Source: Ignavibacteria bacterium
Lineage (GTDB): Bacteria > Bacteroidota > Ignavibacteria > Tepidaquicellales > OLB5
Assembly (NCBI GenBank): GCA_017303675.1
Contig: JAFLBX010000001.1
Span: forward strand, 445,970 to 509,969
Direction of reading: 5' to 3'
Length of the DNA: 64,000 bases
The notes below the pieces were generated by a model. That model saw nothing but the letters and a program-made list of their open reading frames with translations. It had not been told where the DNA came from and did no database searches. The position numbers and the translations under genes were made by a program. Positions 26,490 through 35,603 of this stretch are shown piece by piece (the first letter of the stretch is position 1; the number at the start of each line of letters is the position of its first letter).

Positions 26490-28271
26490 ATGAAAAAATT
26501 AATTAGAATTTTTATATTTATTGCGGTATATTATGTTATGAATATTGGCGAAAGAATAGAACTTAAAGCGCAGAATTTTCAATGCGCGCCAGCGCAAACA
26601 AATACTATTATTCCTAATAATTCAGCCAATCTAAATTTAAGTGAAAACTCTGTAGCTGTTCACCCTTTAAATGCTAAAATTGTTTTGAGCGCAAACAATA
26701 TCAACTTACCAGGTGGTGTGTCCGCACATGTATCAGTGGATTGGGGTGTAACATGGAATCCACAAACCTACAATATTTTACCAGGCAGTGGTTTTGACCC
26801 AACTGCAATGATTGATTTACAAGGGAATTTATATGTTTCATATTTAGGTAATGGAGGTGTAAGCGTTGCCCGTTCTACAGATTTAGGCAATAATTGGTCT
26901 TCTTTTCCGCTACCGAATAGCAGCGGAGCTGATAAACCGCATTCAAAAGTTGATAATAGCTGCACTAGCCCATATTCTGGACGAATATATTGCGCTTGGG
27001 ATTATAGCAGCATATTATTCACATATTCAACTAACCAGGGTGCCAACTGGATAACACCAATTTCACTGCCAGGCTCGTCACCCGGACATGGAGTTAATAT
27101 TACAACTGATAATTCTGGAAATGTTTATGTAATGTGGCCTATTCATGGACGGGAACCGACTCCATACAATGCTTTAAGATTCACTAAGTCATCTGATGGC
27201 GGAGATACTTGGAGTCCACATGTTACAATAAATTTGCAATATTCTGTGACAAAGTCATATTCAGGGTGGCCATCTATGTCTGTTAATTTGCAGGATGGAA
27301 CTTTATACTTAGTTTATTCAGGTAATACCAACGGTTCTCCCAATTTTTATGATGTTTTCTTAAAGAAATCTTACGATGGCGGTTCTACCTGGTCTACCGA
27401 AAGTCCAATAAATCAGGTTCGAACAAATGATCAAGTATTTCCTTGGATATCTTGTGATCCGATTTCGGGTCATCTTGCGTGTATTTATTATGACACCAGA
27501 GAGGGTGCACCATCGGTAAAACATGCTTTTGTTTCAATATCAACAAACGCCGGGATGAATTGGTGTGATATGAGAGTCAGCACAGAAGGTGTTGGGCTTG
27601 CTACCGGAGATGGCAGTCATTATATTGGGATAGAAATTAACAAAGGTATAGTTTATCCCATCTGGACAAAAAGTGATATTAACTCAACTTATAGGACAAT
27701 AGTATATCCGTTTGATGTTATACCTAAAGATTTAAATGTTCAGAATCAGGTTTATTATGGTTATAATATTATTCAGTCTGCAAAATCAATTTCTTCTTCT
27801 GATGTTACAATAGCAATAGGTTCTAATACAGTATTCCGTTCAAGCGAGAGTATTACTCTTAATCCCGGGTTTACAATGGGTAAATCCAGTACCTTTATTG
27901 CAGAGTTATATAGCTGCGAAAACTTGGGAATTGAAAATACATTTGCTATTGATTATTATAAAAATATTAACAGGCAAGATAATGAAACGCCTTTAGAATA
28001 TTCATTATCTCAAAATTACCCAAATCCGTTTAATCCGGTTACCAAAATAAATTACACATTAAAAAACGATTCCAAAGTTACTTTGACGATCTATAATATC
28101 CTTGGACAGTTGGTTAAGGAAATTGTTGATAGTTTTGAAAGTAAAGGATTAAAAGAAGTACTGTGGAACGGCACAAATGAATTTGGCAATCAGGTATCAA
28201 GTGGTGTCTATTTTTATAAGTTAACCGCTGGCGATTTTGTAGATCAAAAGAAGCTGGTTATTATCCGTTAA
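26490..28271 (+). CDS. Secreted BNR/sialidase-like protein with T9SS sorting domain
   Basis: 593 residues. The N-terminal signal (residues 1-28, ending ELKAQ) is followed by a propeller with Asp-box-like repeats (SVDWGVTWNPQT, SSDGGDTWSPH, SYDGGSTWSTE, STNAGMNW). From about residue 425 a segment SITLNPGFTMGKSSTFIAEL resembles the coat-hanger-stack domain found next to T9SS signals. The last 85 residues are a type A T9SS domain (SQNYPNPFNPVT, YNILGQLVKE, SGVYFYKLTAG). The repeats occur in sialidases, but catalytic residues are not evident, so glycan binding is only possible. Middle gene of a three-gene unit. Confidence 0.82.
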   Translation: MKKLIRIFIFIAVYYVMNIGERIELKAQNFQCAPAQTNTIIPNNSANLNLSENSVAVHPLNAKIVLSANNINLPGGVSAHVSVDWGVTWNPQTYNILPGSGFDPTAMIDLQGNLYVSYLGNGGVSVARSTDLGNNWSSFPLPNSSGADKPHSKVDNSCTSPYSGRIYCAWDYSSILFTYSTNQGANWITPISLPGSSPGHGVNITTDNSGNVYVMWPIHGREPTPYNALRFTKSSDGGDTWSPHVTINLQYSVTKSYSGWPSMSVNLQDGTLYLVYSGNTNGSPNFYDVFLKKSYDGGSTWSTESPINQVRTNDQVFPWISCDPISGHLACIYYDTREGAPSVKHAFVSISTNAGMNWCDMRVSTEGVGLATGDGSHYIGIEINKGIVYPIWTKSDINSTYRTIVYPFDVIPKDLNVQNQVYYGYNIIQSAKSISSSDVTIAIGSNTVFRSSESITLNPGFTMGKSSTFIAELYSCENLGIENTFAIDYYKNINRQDNETPLEYSLSQNYPNPFNPVTKINYTLKNDSKVTLTIYNILGQLVKEIVDSFESKGLKEVLWNGTNEFGNQVSSGVYFYKLTAGDFVDQKKLVIIR

Positions 28272-28284
28272 CAAAATTTTAAAA

Positions 28285-29529
28285 ATGATTATGCAAACAA
28301 TTAAGAGAAATAATAAATTGCTTATAGTAATTGCAATCTTATTGATTGCAATTACAAATATCTACACGCAACAAGGCTGGCAAAATTTGAACACATCATT
28401 TGGCGGTGGTGATATATATTTCAAAAATATAAATACAGGTATAATTTCAGGTTATAAGACAACAAATGCTGGTAATAATTGGTATTCAATTAATTTTGGT
28501 GGTTATATGAGTTTTCCGGATCAGAATACTGGTTATGCAACAAGTGGAGGGTTTTTAGTTAAAACCACGAATTTTGGCGAAAACTATTCTATACAGAATC
28601 TCCCGCCTAGTATAATTCTAAACGATATAAGCTTCCCAAATGTAAATATAGGTTATGGTTGCGGCGAGACCGGTAAAATTGTAAAAACCATCAATGGCGG
28701 TGATAATTGGTTTATAGTTAATAATCCGTTGAACACAAATTACAATCTGTATAATGCGCATTTTACTGATACTGAAACAGGATATGTCTCCGGTGTTACT
28801 TATTTTTTAGATACCAGCGTTTTTATGAAAACTACAAATGGAGGAAATAACTGGAGTGTTCAGTATTATTTGCCTTCTAATTGGGGATGGTTTACTGCCA
28901 TGTTTTTTGTTAATGTTAACACAGGTTACATTGGCGCCGCCTCACGTAATTATATGCTAAGAACTACAAATGGCGGAGTAAACTGGCTTCAATATAATAT
29001 CCCGACTTCAAACGGCATTTATTCAATCCACTTTCCCAGTGCTAACACTGGTTATGCAAGCTGTTACAGCGGGCAAATAATTAAAACAACCAACGCAGGC
29101 GTTAACTGGTTTTTACAAACTACAGGTACAGGGAGTTCATTACGAAGTATCTTTTTCCTGAACGATCTAACGGGGTATTGTTCAGGTGAAAATAACACTG
29201 TATTAAAAACCACCGATGGCGGCGGAGCGCCAATTGGTATTACACCAATAAGTAATGAAGTGCCAAAAGATTTCAGGCTGGAGCAGAATTATCCTAATCC
29301 GTTCAATCCGGTTACCAATATTAATTTCAGTATACCAAAAGCGGGTTATACCTCGATCAGGATATATGATATAATGGGCAGGCTTGTGCAAACACTTTTC
29401 GAAACACAGTTAGTCCCCGGCAGTTATAAGGCTGACTGGAATGCATCTCAAATGCCTTCAGGGATTTATATATACAGGATCGAAAGCGGAAGTTTTACCC
29501 AAAGCAAAAAGATGATACTCGTCAAGTAA
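28285..29529 (+). CDS. Secreted YCF48-like beta-propeller protein with T9SS sorting domain
   Basis: 414 residues with a signal peptide (hydrophobic to about residue 28, ending IYTQQ); the first ATG at 28285 or the ATG two codons later could be the start. Seven or so blades carry TNTGY and KTTNGGxNW patterns, as in the protein at 5267. The T9SS type A domain ends the protein (EQNYPNPFNPVT, DIMGRLVQTL, SGIYIYRI, KKMILVK). It follows the BNR protein by 13 bp and is ended by a GC-rich terminator. Probably surface-attached or secreted; function unknown. Confidence 0.85.
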   Translation: MIMQTIKRNNKLLIVIAILLIAITNIYTQQGWQNLNTSFGGGDIYFKNINTGIISGYKTTNAGNNWYSINFGGYMSFPDQNTGYATSGGFLVKTTNFGENYSIQNLPPSIILNDISFPNVNIGYGCGETGKIVKTINGGDNWFIVNNPLNTNYNLYNAHFTDTETGYVSGVTYFLDTSVFMKTTNGGNNWSVQYYLPSNWGWFTAMFFVNVNTGYIGAASRNYMLRTTNGGVNWLQYNIPTSNGIYSIHFPSANTGYASCYSGQIIKTTNAGVNWFLQTTGTGSSLRSIFFLNDLTGYCSGENNTVLKTTDGGGAPIGITPISNEVPKDFRLEQNYPNPFNPVTNINFSIPKAGYTSIRIYDIMGRLVQTLFETQLVPGSYKADWNASQMPSGIYIYRIESGSFTQSKKMILVK

Positions 29530-29557
29530 ATCACTTTTAAAATTATCTACAAAAACA

Positions 29558-29580
29558 AAAGGCGGGCTAAACCCGCCTTT
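29558..29580 (+). terminator. Terminator of the secreted-protein unit
   Basis: Arms AAAGGCGGG and CCCGCCTTT around a 5-nt loop (CTAAA), followed by CTCT. Directly downstream of the last T9SS gene. Confidence 0.8.
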
Positions 29581-29820
29581 CTCTGTCTTCGTTGGCGCAT
29601 GATTGCCTTAAGCATTTTTCGACAAATACAAACTGGTTGCATTGAATCTTCGGTGTTATTTGTCGTTTGCGGGAAGCTACTTTGGTAAACTTTCAAAACC
29701 ATGGTGAAATAGATTCTAAATTACATATTTTAATTAGATTTTATTTCTGCAAATTTTTTTTGATATTTGTCTGAAAATCAGTTCATTTTATTCATTTCTG
29801 CTTTAAAATTCAGCTAAAAA

Positions 29821-30957
29821 TTGAAAAAACCAATTTGTATAGGTATTTTAGGCGGCGGGCAATTGGCCCGGATGTCTGCCTTTGCTGCAATACGTATGGG
29901 TTTTGATGTTGCTGTGCTTGAAAAGGAAGCAGGCTCGCCTGCGGGAATAATATCTTCTGCAGAATTGATAGGCACCCCTTCAAATAAAAAGCTTCTCAAC
30001 AAGCTTGCCACTATAACTAATGTGATTACACTTGAAAACGAATTCATAGATTACAGGATACTTGAATATCTTGAATCGCTTGGCTGCAGGGTTTTTCCTT
30101 CATCAGCAACTATAGCAATGATTCAGGATAAGCTGATTCAGAAACAAACTCTTAAGAAACATAAAATACCTTTACCGAAATTCACAGCAGTAAACCATAA
30201 ATACGATTTTGAAAGAACAGCAAATGAGCTGAAGCTGCCGTTTGTCCTTAAATCGAGGAAAATGGGTTACGATGGTTACGGCAATGCGCTTGTGAGGAAT
30301 AAAAAGGAATTTGAAAGAGCATTTGATAAACTTACACACCGCCACTCTAAGCTGCTTGCCGAAGAATTTGTACATTTTAACAAAGAGCTCGCTGTAATGG
30401 CAGCAAGGACACCAAAAGAGACCGCAGTTTATCCGGTAGTGGAAACAATACAAAAAGATCATATTTGCCATACTGTAATTGCACCCGCGGGATTAAATAC
30501 CAATATTCAGAAAAAAGCTGCGAAGATAGCTATTCATTGCGTAAAAGCTGTTAAAGGATTCGGTTTATACGGTGTAGAAATGTTCTATACATCTGATTGC
30601 AGGATTCTGGTGAATGAAATGGCTCCGCGCCCGCATAATTCGGGTCATTACACCATTGAAGGCTGCGTAACATCACAGTTTGAAAATCATATCAGGTCAA
30701 TACTCAGTTTACCGCTTGGCAGCACAGAAATGGTAAACCGCTCCGCAGTTATGATAAATCTATTGGGCAAAACGAATAAAGAAGGTGTTGTAAAAAATTA
30801 CGCTTCTGCACTTGCCGATAAAGATATTCATCTGCATATTTACGGTAAAAAGAATTCAAGAGTGGGCAGAAAGATGGGGCACATAACTGTTACCGGCAGC
30901 AATTCTGCAGCAATATTAAAAAAAGCAAAAGCTGCTGAAAAGAAAATTGTAATATAA
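29821..30957 (+). CDS. purK: N5-carboxyaminoimidazole ribonucleotide synthase
   Basis: 378 residues, an ATP-grasp enzyme. Start TTG at 29821 gives MKKPICIGILGGGQLARM, the typical PurK N-terminus. Other family blocks are ITLENEFIDY, the ATP-grasp LPFVLKSRKMGYDGYGN, EEFVHFNKELAVMAAR, and the metal site VNEMAPRPHNSGHYTIEGC. It carboxylates aminoimidazole ribonucleotide with ATP and bicarbonate in purine synthesis. Its usual partner purE lies 621 bp downstream, but a GIY-YIG gene with palindromic repeats sits between. Confidence 0.95.
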   Translation: MKKPICIGILGGGQLARMSAFAAIRMGFDVAVLEKEAGSPAGIISSAELIGTPSNKKLLNKLATITNVITLENEFIDYRILEYLESLGCRVFPSSATIAMIQDKLIQKQTLKKHKIPLPKFTAVNHKYDFERTANELKLPFVLKSRKMGYDGYGNALVRNKKEFERAFDKLTHRHSKLLAEEFVHFNKELAVMAARTPKETAVYPVVETIQKDHICHTVIAPAGLNTNIQKKAAKIAIHCVKAVKGFGLYGVEMFYTSDCRILVNEMAPRPHNSGHYTIEGCVTSQFENHIRSILSLPLGSTEMVNRSAVMINLLGKTNKEGVVKNYASALADKDIHLHIYGKKNSRVGRKMGHITVTGSNSAAILKKAKAAEKKIVI

Positions 30958-31014
30958 TATTTTATCATCAATTCTGACTACATTGTTTCTAAGGCATTGG
31001 CAGTATTCTTAAAA

Positions 31015-31082
31015 GCTTGTCATTCCTGCGCAAGCAGGAATCTTAAATGCTTGTCATTCCTGCGCAAGCAGGAATCTTAAAA
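31015..31082. repeat. Two tandem palindromic repeats (left side of GIY-YIG gene)
   Basis: Two direct copies of a 34-bp unit, 31015-31048 and 31049-31082, each with a hairpin ATTCCTGC / GCAGGAAT around GCAA (31022-31041, 31056-31075). The unit has TGTCATTCCTGC to the left of the loop. The same palindrome occurs three times in the opposite orientation to the right of the GIY-YIG gene. Confidence 0.9.
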
Positions 31083-31118
31083 AATATATTTAAAAATTAA
31101 AATTACTAACTATTTGAA

Positions 31119-31445
31119 ATGTACAGTTTCTGCGTATATATTCTTGCAAGCAAAAAGTATGGTGTTTTATACACAGGAGTAACAAATTCGCTTGTAAAAA
31201 GAGTCTATGAGCATAAACATAACGTGAATGAAGGCTTTACAAGTTTATACTTTGTTAAACGGCTGGTATATTATGAGGAATACAAATATATAAACGATGC
31301 AATTGCAAGAGAAAAATGTATTAAGAGATGGAAAAGAGAATGGAAAGATAAATTGATTAATGAAAAAAATCCAGAATGGAAAGACCTGTATTTTGAAATT
31401 GGTGGTGAAGAATATGAAAAGAGTATGATGTTGTTGGAAAATTAA
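31119..31445 (+). CDS. GIY-YIG family endonuclease-like protein
   Basis: 108 residues. The variant GIY-YIG signature is CVYILASKKYGVLYTGVTN (VYI at 6-8, YTG at 18-20), followed by Arg28, the acidic pair near Glu53/Glu54, and the AIAREKCIKRWKREWK helix and NPEWKDLY end of the small UvrC-like single-domain family. The fold cuts DNA with one metal ion; a repair or mobile role is not known for these small members. It lies between purK and purE and is bracketed by five copies of one palindrome, two on the left and three inverted on the right. Confidence 0.88.
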   Translation: MYSFCVYILASKKYGVLYTGVTNSLVKRVYEHKHNVNEGFTSLYFVKRLVYYEEYKYINDAIAREKCIKRWKREWKDKLINEKNPEWKDLYFEIGGEEYEKSMMLLEN

Positions 31446-31463
31446 TCTAAACAATAAAACAAG

Positions 31464-31562
31464 ATTCCTGCCTTTGCAGGAATGACAAAAGTTAAAAAAA
31501 AGATTCCTGCCTTCGCAGGAATGACAAAATTTAAAAAACAAGATTCCTGCTTTCGCAGGAAT
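31464..31562. repeat. Three palindromic repeats (right side of GIY-YIG gene)
   Basis: Hairpins ATTCCTGC / GCAGGAAT at 31464-31483 (loop CTTT), 31503-31522 (loop CTTC) and 31543-31562 (loop TTTC), each followed by GAC. Units repeat every 39-40 bp. Relative to the left-hand pair they are inverted (GATTCCTGC...GCAGGAATGAC). The last copy ends 16 bp before the likely purE start and supplies an AGGA that may act as its ribosome site. Confidence 0.9.
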
Positions 31563-31578
31563 GACAAAAATCCACAAA

Positions 31579-32073
31579 ATGAAAAAACCAATAGTAGGTA
31601 TAATAATGGGCAGTGATTCAGACCTGCCGACAATGCAGGAAGCCGCAAATGTATGCGATGAGTTCGGTATTCCTTATGAAATAAAAATTACCTCTGCGCA
31701 CCGAACACCGCATTTTATGGCTAAGTATGCTGAAACTGCTCACAAACGCGGTATTAAAATTATCATCGCAGGAGCAGGCGGCGCTGCACACCTGCCGGGA
31801 ATGGCAGCATCTCACTCTCCCCTTCCTGTTATCGGCGTTCCGATCCGTTCAAAAGCACTGGAAGGAATCGACTCCCTGCTTTCTATTGTACAGATGCCTT
31901 CCGGAATCCCCGTAGCAACCGTCGCAATAGGTAATGCAAAGAATGCGGGACTTCTTGCTGTTGAAATTCTTGCGGTAAACAATAAATCTTTACTGAAGAA
32001 ATTATTGCTCTTTAAAATGAAATTAGCTGCAGAATCTATGGCAAAGAATAAGAAGATCAAACCTAAAAAATAA
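31579..32073 (+). CDS. purE: N5-carboxyaminoimidazole ribonucleotide mutase
   Basis: 164 residues from the ATG at 31579 ([17 protein letters not shown]). An in-frame ATG at 31561 lies inside the last palindromic repeat and adds six residues unlike the family, so 31579 is preferred. Diagnostic blocks are [21 protein letters not shown] (catalytic His), and [25 protein letters not shown]. It moves the carboxyl group of N5-CAIR to give CAIR, the step after PurK. Separated from purK by the GIY-YIG segment. Confidence 0.95.
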   Translation: MKKPIVGIIMGSDSDLPTMQEAANVCDEFGIPYEIKITSAHRTPHFMAKYAETAHKRGIKIIIAGAGGAAHLPGMAASHSPLPVIGVPIRSKALEGIDSLLSIVQMPSGIPVATVAIGNAKNAGLLAVEILAVNNKSLLKKLLLFKMKLAAESMAKNKKIKPKK

Positions 32074-32102
32074 AAATTTGCTTCTTTACCTAACGAAAAT
32101 TA

Positions 32103-32122
32103 AATACCGTTATTACGGTATT
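32103..32122 (+). terminator. Possible terminator hairpin after purE
   Basis: Arms AATACCGT and ACGGTATT around TATT. Only a weak T-rich tail follows (CATTTC), so termination is uncertain. Confidence 0.35.
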
Positions 32123-32208
32123 CATTTCTAACCCGAATAAGTTAATCTTTGTAATACTTAATTTTTGTTTAACAAGTTACTTTCTTATTCAATATATTTG
32201 AATATTAT

Positions 32209-33021
32209 ATGAAATTATCAAAGTTTATGATCAGAAATATTATTTCAATTGCTGCACTTTTTTTGATTGCTTTTTCTTTGCTGTTCGCAGGATGTACCAA
32301 AAAAACTGAATCTGAGCTGCGCAGAGAAAAAGACTCTCTTGAACAGGTAAAATATGATGAAATTATCAGGGAATTGATAGATTCAAACCTGATAAGACAA
32401 AGGGACAGTACAGATATTTACGGAACCGGAAATTTTGATTACAGGGATTCACTCGAATCATATCACAGAGGTTACAGTATTCCCAGGGATAGTATTTATA
32501 AAGTATGGAATACACAGGCATTTCAGGAGCTTAATGAACTGATCAAGAAAAAACCGATTAACCCGGGACCGTATCTTGATAGGGGAAATCATTTCCAGAA
32601 CATAAAGTTTTACCGTGAAGCCATATCTGACTATAATGAATATATCAGGCTTACGCAGTCAAATCATTCTGCTTATATGAACAGGGGTAATGCTTACGAA
32701 AGATTTAAGATTTACGACTCTGCGATGGCAGATTATAATATGGTGCTTTTCCTGAAGCCGGATGATACTATAGCCAATTTTAATAAAGGTAATATATATG
32801 ATATTCTTGGAAAACCGGATTCAGCAGTATATCAATATGATACGGTAATAATAAAAGATCCAAGACTTGCAAAAGGCTATTATAACAGGGGAACTTCATA
32901 TCTTGCACAGCGAAAGTTCAAAGAAGCAGCACGTGACTGGGAACAGGCAATTCTGCTTAACAGAACATACGAAGCAGAGCTTCGTCCCAAGATCAACAGG
33001 ATAAAACCGCTGATCAGATAA
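32209..33021 (+). CDS. TPR-repeat lipoprotein
   Basis: 270 residues. A signal sequence ends in a lipobox (LLFAGC, Cys29). The N-terminal mature part is charged and helical (SELRREKDSLEQ), then about four TPR units follow from residue 110 (PGPYLDRGNHFQNIKFYREA, HSAYMNRGNAYERF, IANFNKGNIYDIL, AKGYYNRGTSYLAQRKFKEA). Lipid-anchored on the periplasmic side of a membrane, probably a scaffold for protein contacts. Similar in type to the lipoprotein at 33621 but not an obvious recent duplicate. Confidence 0.85.
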   Translation: MKLSKFMIRNIISIAALFLIAFSLLFAGCTKKTESELRREKDSLEQVKYDEIIRELIDSNLIRQRDSTDIYGTGNFDYRDSLESYHRGYSIPRDSIYKVWNTQAFQELNELIKKKPINPGPYLDRGNHFQNIKFYREAISDYNEYIRLTQSNHSAYMNRGNAYERFKIYDSAMADYNMVLFLKPDDTIANFNKGNIYDILGKPDSAVYQYDTVIIKDPRLAKGYYNRGTSYLAQRKFKEAARDWEQAILLNRTYEAELRPKINRIKPLIR

Positions 33022-33080
33022 TATGGTTTTTAATTAATTTTCACTTAACAACCGTTAAAGGTTTTAAGTGGGGAAATAAA

Positions 33081-33110
33081 AAAAGGAATGACTTAATTGT
33101 CATTCCTTTT
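33081..33110. terminator. Terminator between convergent lipoprotein genes
   Basis: Arms AAAAGGAATGAC and GTCATTCCTTTT around TTAATT; A and T runs on both sides allow use from either direction. Confidence 0.8.
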
Positions 33111-33136
33111 TGTTTTATACGCTAAACGAAAAATTT

Positions 33137-33535
33137 TTACTCTCTGTAAACTGACCATTTACCTGTTGATTTAACATCAAGAATGTATGCAGTTGTTTCG
33201 GGAATGGTGAGCTCTTTTTTACCTTTGAAATCACCTGTACCTTCAGCCAGTATTGCAAACTCCGTCCCGTCATTTTTTAATAAACGGATCTTATACGGAC
33301 CCGAGCCCTGGTGCATTATATCAAAAGTAGCTGGACCTTTAATAAGGTCATGCATCTGGTTTTTATCTCCTTCAAAAATTTCAGCTATCCTGTACTGATC
33401 TTTATTTATATCCATAGTATCTTTTGGCTGAACTTTATAATTATCTACAACTTTATTATCTTTTTTATTACCGCAGCCCGATAATAAAATTGCTGAAATA
33501 ATTATTAAAAACACGGTTTTTGCTTGATTTTTCAT
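33137..33535 (-). CDS. Small lipoprotein of unknown function
   Basis: 132 residues. Signal sequence with lipobox LLSGC (Cys21). The mature domain (residues 50-132) is mostly strand with the blocks GPATFDIMHQGSGPYKIRLL, GTEFAILAEGTGDFKG and AYILDVKSTGKWSVYRE, which looks like a small beta-sandwich. I do not recognise a named family. It lies between two TPR lipoproteins but is transcribed oppositely. Confidence 0.75.
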   Translation of the reverse strand: MKNQAKTVFLIIISAILLSGCGNKKDNKVVDNYKVQPKDTMDINKDQYRIAEIFEGDKNQMHDLIKGPATFDIMHQGSGPYKIRLLKNDGTEFAILAEGTGDFKGKKELTIPETTAYILDVKSTGKWSVYRE

Positions 33536-33620
33536 CTTTTTTCTAACTTTTTTACGGTATTACAAGTAAATTTTTAATTATATAAACTTACTACATTAAA
33601 TACAAAAATTCAACTTAAAT

Positions 33621-34658
33621 ATGTTATATAAATACATAGTTATTATTTTATTACTCTCAGCTCTTATACTGGGTTGCGCAGGCAGAAATCCGGAAGAATC
33701 AGCAAAACATTTAAGATCAGGCATTGAGCTTCAAAACAAGGGCAAGCTTGATGAAGCAATGACTGAATATAATAAGGCAATAGAACTTGATAAAAAGAAC
33801 CAAACAGCATGGTATCACAGGGGGATCCTGTTCATTTCGAAAAATGACCTGCCCAAAGGAATAGAAGACCTGAGCGAAGCAATTGACATTGCCCCTGATA
33901 CCGCAAGATTTTATGATGCAAGAGGCTATGTTTACATTACAATGAATGATTACGGCAAGGCAATGGTAGATTTTGAAAAAGCTGTTGAAAAAGATCCGAA
34001 AAGTGCAGTATATATTAACAGGCGCGGATACGTTTATGCACTTCTGAAAGATTATATACAGGCAGTTAAGGATTATTCAAAAGCTATTGAGCTTAATCCC
34101 AAATATGAAGATGCGTATTCAAACCGCGGGTTCGCGTATCTGAGCCTTAATAAATTCGATAATGTTATCAATGATTTTACAAAAGCAATAGAGCTGAATC
34201 CTAAACGCGCAGTTTATTATAACACCAGGGGTTATGCCTTCGCGAACCTTAAGAGACTTTTTGACGCCCTGCCCGATTATGATAAAGCTATCCAGACTGA
34301 TTCATCATTCGCAGATGCTTACATTAACAGGGGTTATGTTTTCCTGAACACTGAGCAGTTCCGGTTCGCATTCGAAGATTTTGATAAAGCCATTAAGCTT
34401 GGCTCAACTGCAGCACTTAACTATAATGCAAGAGGTTTCGCACTTGCCAATTTAAGACAGTACCCGCTGGCAATAAATGATTACACAAAAGCAATTGAGC
34501 TTGATCCAAACCTGACAGATGCATATGTCAACAGAGGTTTTTCATATTTTAATTCACTGGATAAACCCAATGCGCTTAAAGACTGGCAAACAGCTGTAAG
34601 CCAAAAGCCTGCGCTCGATAGCTCTTTAAAAAACTACATGGAAAAAGCCGCAAAATAA
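33621..34658 (+). CDS. TPR-repeat lipoprotein (about nine repeats)
   Basis: 345 residues. Lipobox ALILGC with Cys19. From residue about 27 to the end the protein is an unbroken row of 34-residue TPR units with the GFAYLSLNKFDNVINDFTKA and AIELNPKYEDAYSNRG type consensus. Two units have NYNARGFALANL-like spacing. Membrane-anchored scaffold; partners unknown. It has its own terminator. Confidence 0.88.
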   Translation: MLYKYIVIILLLSALILGCAGRNPEESAKHLRSGIELQNKGKLDEAMTEYNKAIELDKKNQTAWYHRGILFISKNDLPKGIEDLSEAIDIAPDTARFYDARGYVYITMNDYGKAMVDFEKAVEKDPKSAVYINRRGYVYALLKDYIQAVKDYSKAIELNPKYEDAYSNRGFAYLSLNKFDNVINDFTKAIELNPKRAVYYNTRGYAFANLKRLFDALPDYDKAIQTDSSFADAYINRGYVFLNTEQFRFAFEDFDKAIKLGSTAALNYNARGFALANLRQYPLAINDYTKAIELDPNLTDAYVNRGFSYFNSLDKPNALKDWQTAVSQKPALDSSLKNYMEKAAK

Positions 34659-34707
34659 TTATAACTGCAATATAAATTTTAGCTTCAAAAATATATTTAC
34701 CTCCATA

Positions 34708-34733
34708 AAAAAGGCTGCTTAAGCAGCCTTTTT
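34708..34733 (+). terminator. Terminator after the TPR lipoprotein
   Basis: A perfect palindrome of 13-nt arms (AAAAAGGCTGCTT and complement) with five T on the right. Confidence 0.8.
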
Positions 34734-34825
34734 ACTTTTTACCTAAATATGAGAACCGGAACAACCTTTTTAGTAAAACTCATTTACTTAAAAAATGTCA
34801 CATTTACATGTGGCGGGGTATTAAA

Positions 34826-35428
34826 TTATTTTTCTGTAAATTCTATCGGCACGGCTTTGCCTTCTATCATAACCCTAAGGCCTGTCGGAGCCTCGCCGTT
34901 GTTTACAACAAATGAAATTGTATTAACCCCGTTCACAAAACCATCCTTAATTTCAAACGGACTGAATCCGTACCTGAATGCATCATAAACAGTAAAAAAA
35001 CCTGTACTTTTTCCGTTTATAAGTATATCAGCTCCGTTGTTATCAGATATCCAGAATCCACGGATCTCTGCAGTTTCATGTTTGAAACCGTGAAGAGAAA
35101 ATGAAAGTGTATATACATACATTCCCGGGGAGTTCCACTCTCCCGCATCAGCTCTTGGTGCTATCCATTTTGAAACTGCATCGTTATAAATCCACGGACC
35201 GATTGGAAACCCGTCTGAAAAAACCACTTTTGTATCCGGACCTGCGAACTGCGGGTCAGCGCTGATGCTTAACACATAATGGGGATCTGTTTCACCATCA
35301 AGAAGCGGCATTTTATTATTATCAACCCCTGTATTAAATAAAGTCGGTATGGGAATTTTTTTCAATTCCTGGGAATTTAGCCCGCCGGAAAAGATCAAAA
35401 TTGTTAATATGATATAAATTTTTCTCAT
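34826..35428 (-). CDS. Secreted protein with PEP-CTERM-associated jelly-roll-like domain
   Basis: 200 residues with a signal peptide (residues 1-19, ending GLNSQ). The mature protein is a single domain of the type often seen before PEP-CTERM tails: TLFNTGVDNNKMPLLDGETD, DGFPIGPWIYNDAVSKWIAP, GMYVYTLSFSL, FWISDNNGADILINGKSTG, FSPFEIKDGF and NTISFVVNNG. No sorting tail is present here; it stops right after the domain. It may bind a ligand or sugar in the manner of galactose-binding-like domains. Family recall is from memory; function unknown. Confidence 0.65.
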   Translation of the reverse strand: MRKIYIILTILIFSGGLNSQELKKIPIPTLFNTGVDNNKMPLLDGETDPHYVLSISADPQFAGPDTKVVFSDGFPIGPWIYNDAVSKWIAPRADAGEWNSPGMYVYTLSFSLHGFKHETAEIRGFWISDNNGADILINGKSTGFFTVYDAFRYGFSPFEIKDGFVNGVNTISFVVNNGEAPTGLRVMIEGKAVPIEFTEK

Positions 35429-35514
35429 TTAAACAATTGTTGTTTTCTAAAATATTACAATTTATAAAACATATCAACCACAAATAAAAATCCCTGGAAA
35501 TAAACCAATAAAAA

Positions 35515-35534
35515 AGCGGCTCTATCGAGCCGCT
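35515..35534 (-). terminator. Terminator of the first glutamine synthetase gene
   Basis: Arms AGCGGCTC and GAGCCGCT around a 4-nt loop, followed on the - strand by TTTTTT. Located 69 bp past the glnA stop. Confidence 0.8.
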
Positions 35535-35603
35535 CAAGTATTTATTTCAATTCCAAAATCCGCTTTAGACGGGACTCCGTTTTACTTATGACCTTTCACT
35601 TTA

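Noticed and set aside
31015-31562. Regular repeats that might be a CRISPR array
   Set aside because: The units are palindromes with 14-20 nt between hairpins, spacer-like parts are nearly identical, copies occur on both sides of a gene in opposite orientation, and no cas genes are present.
31561-31578. Upstream ATG for purE
   Set aside because: It lies inside the last palindromic repeat and adds six residues not found in PurE; the ATG at 31579 gives the family N-terminus.
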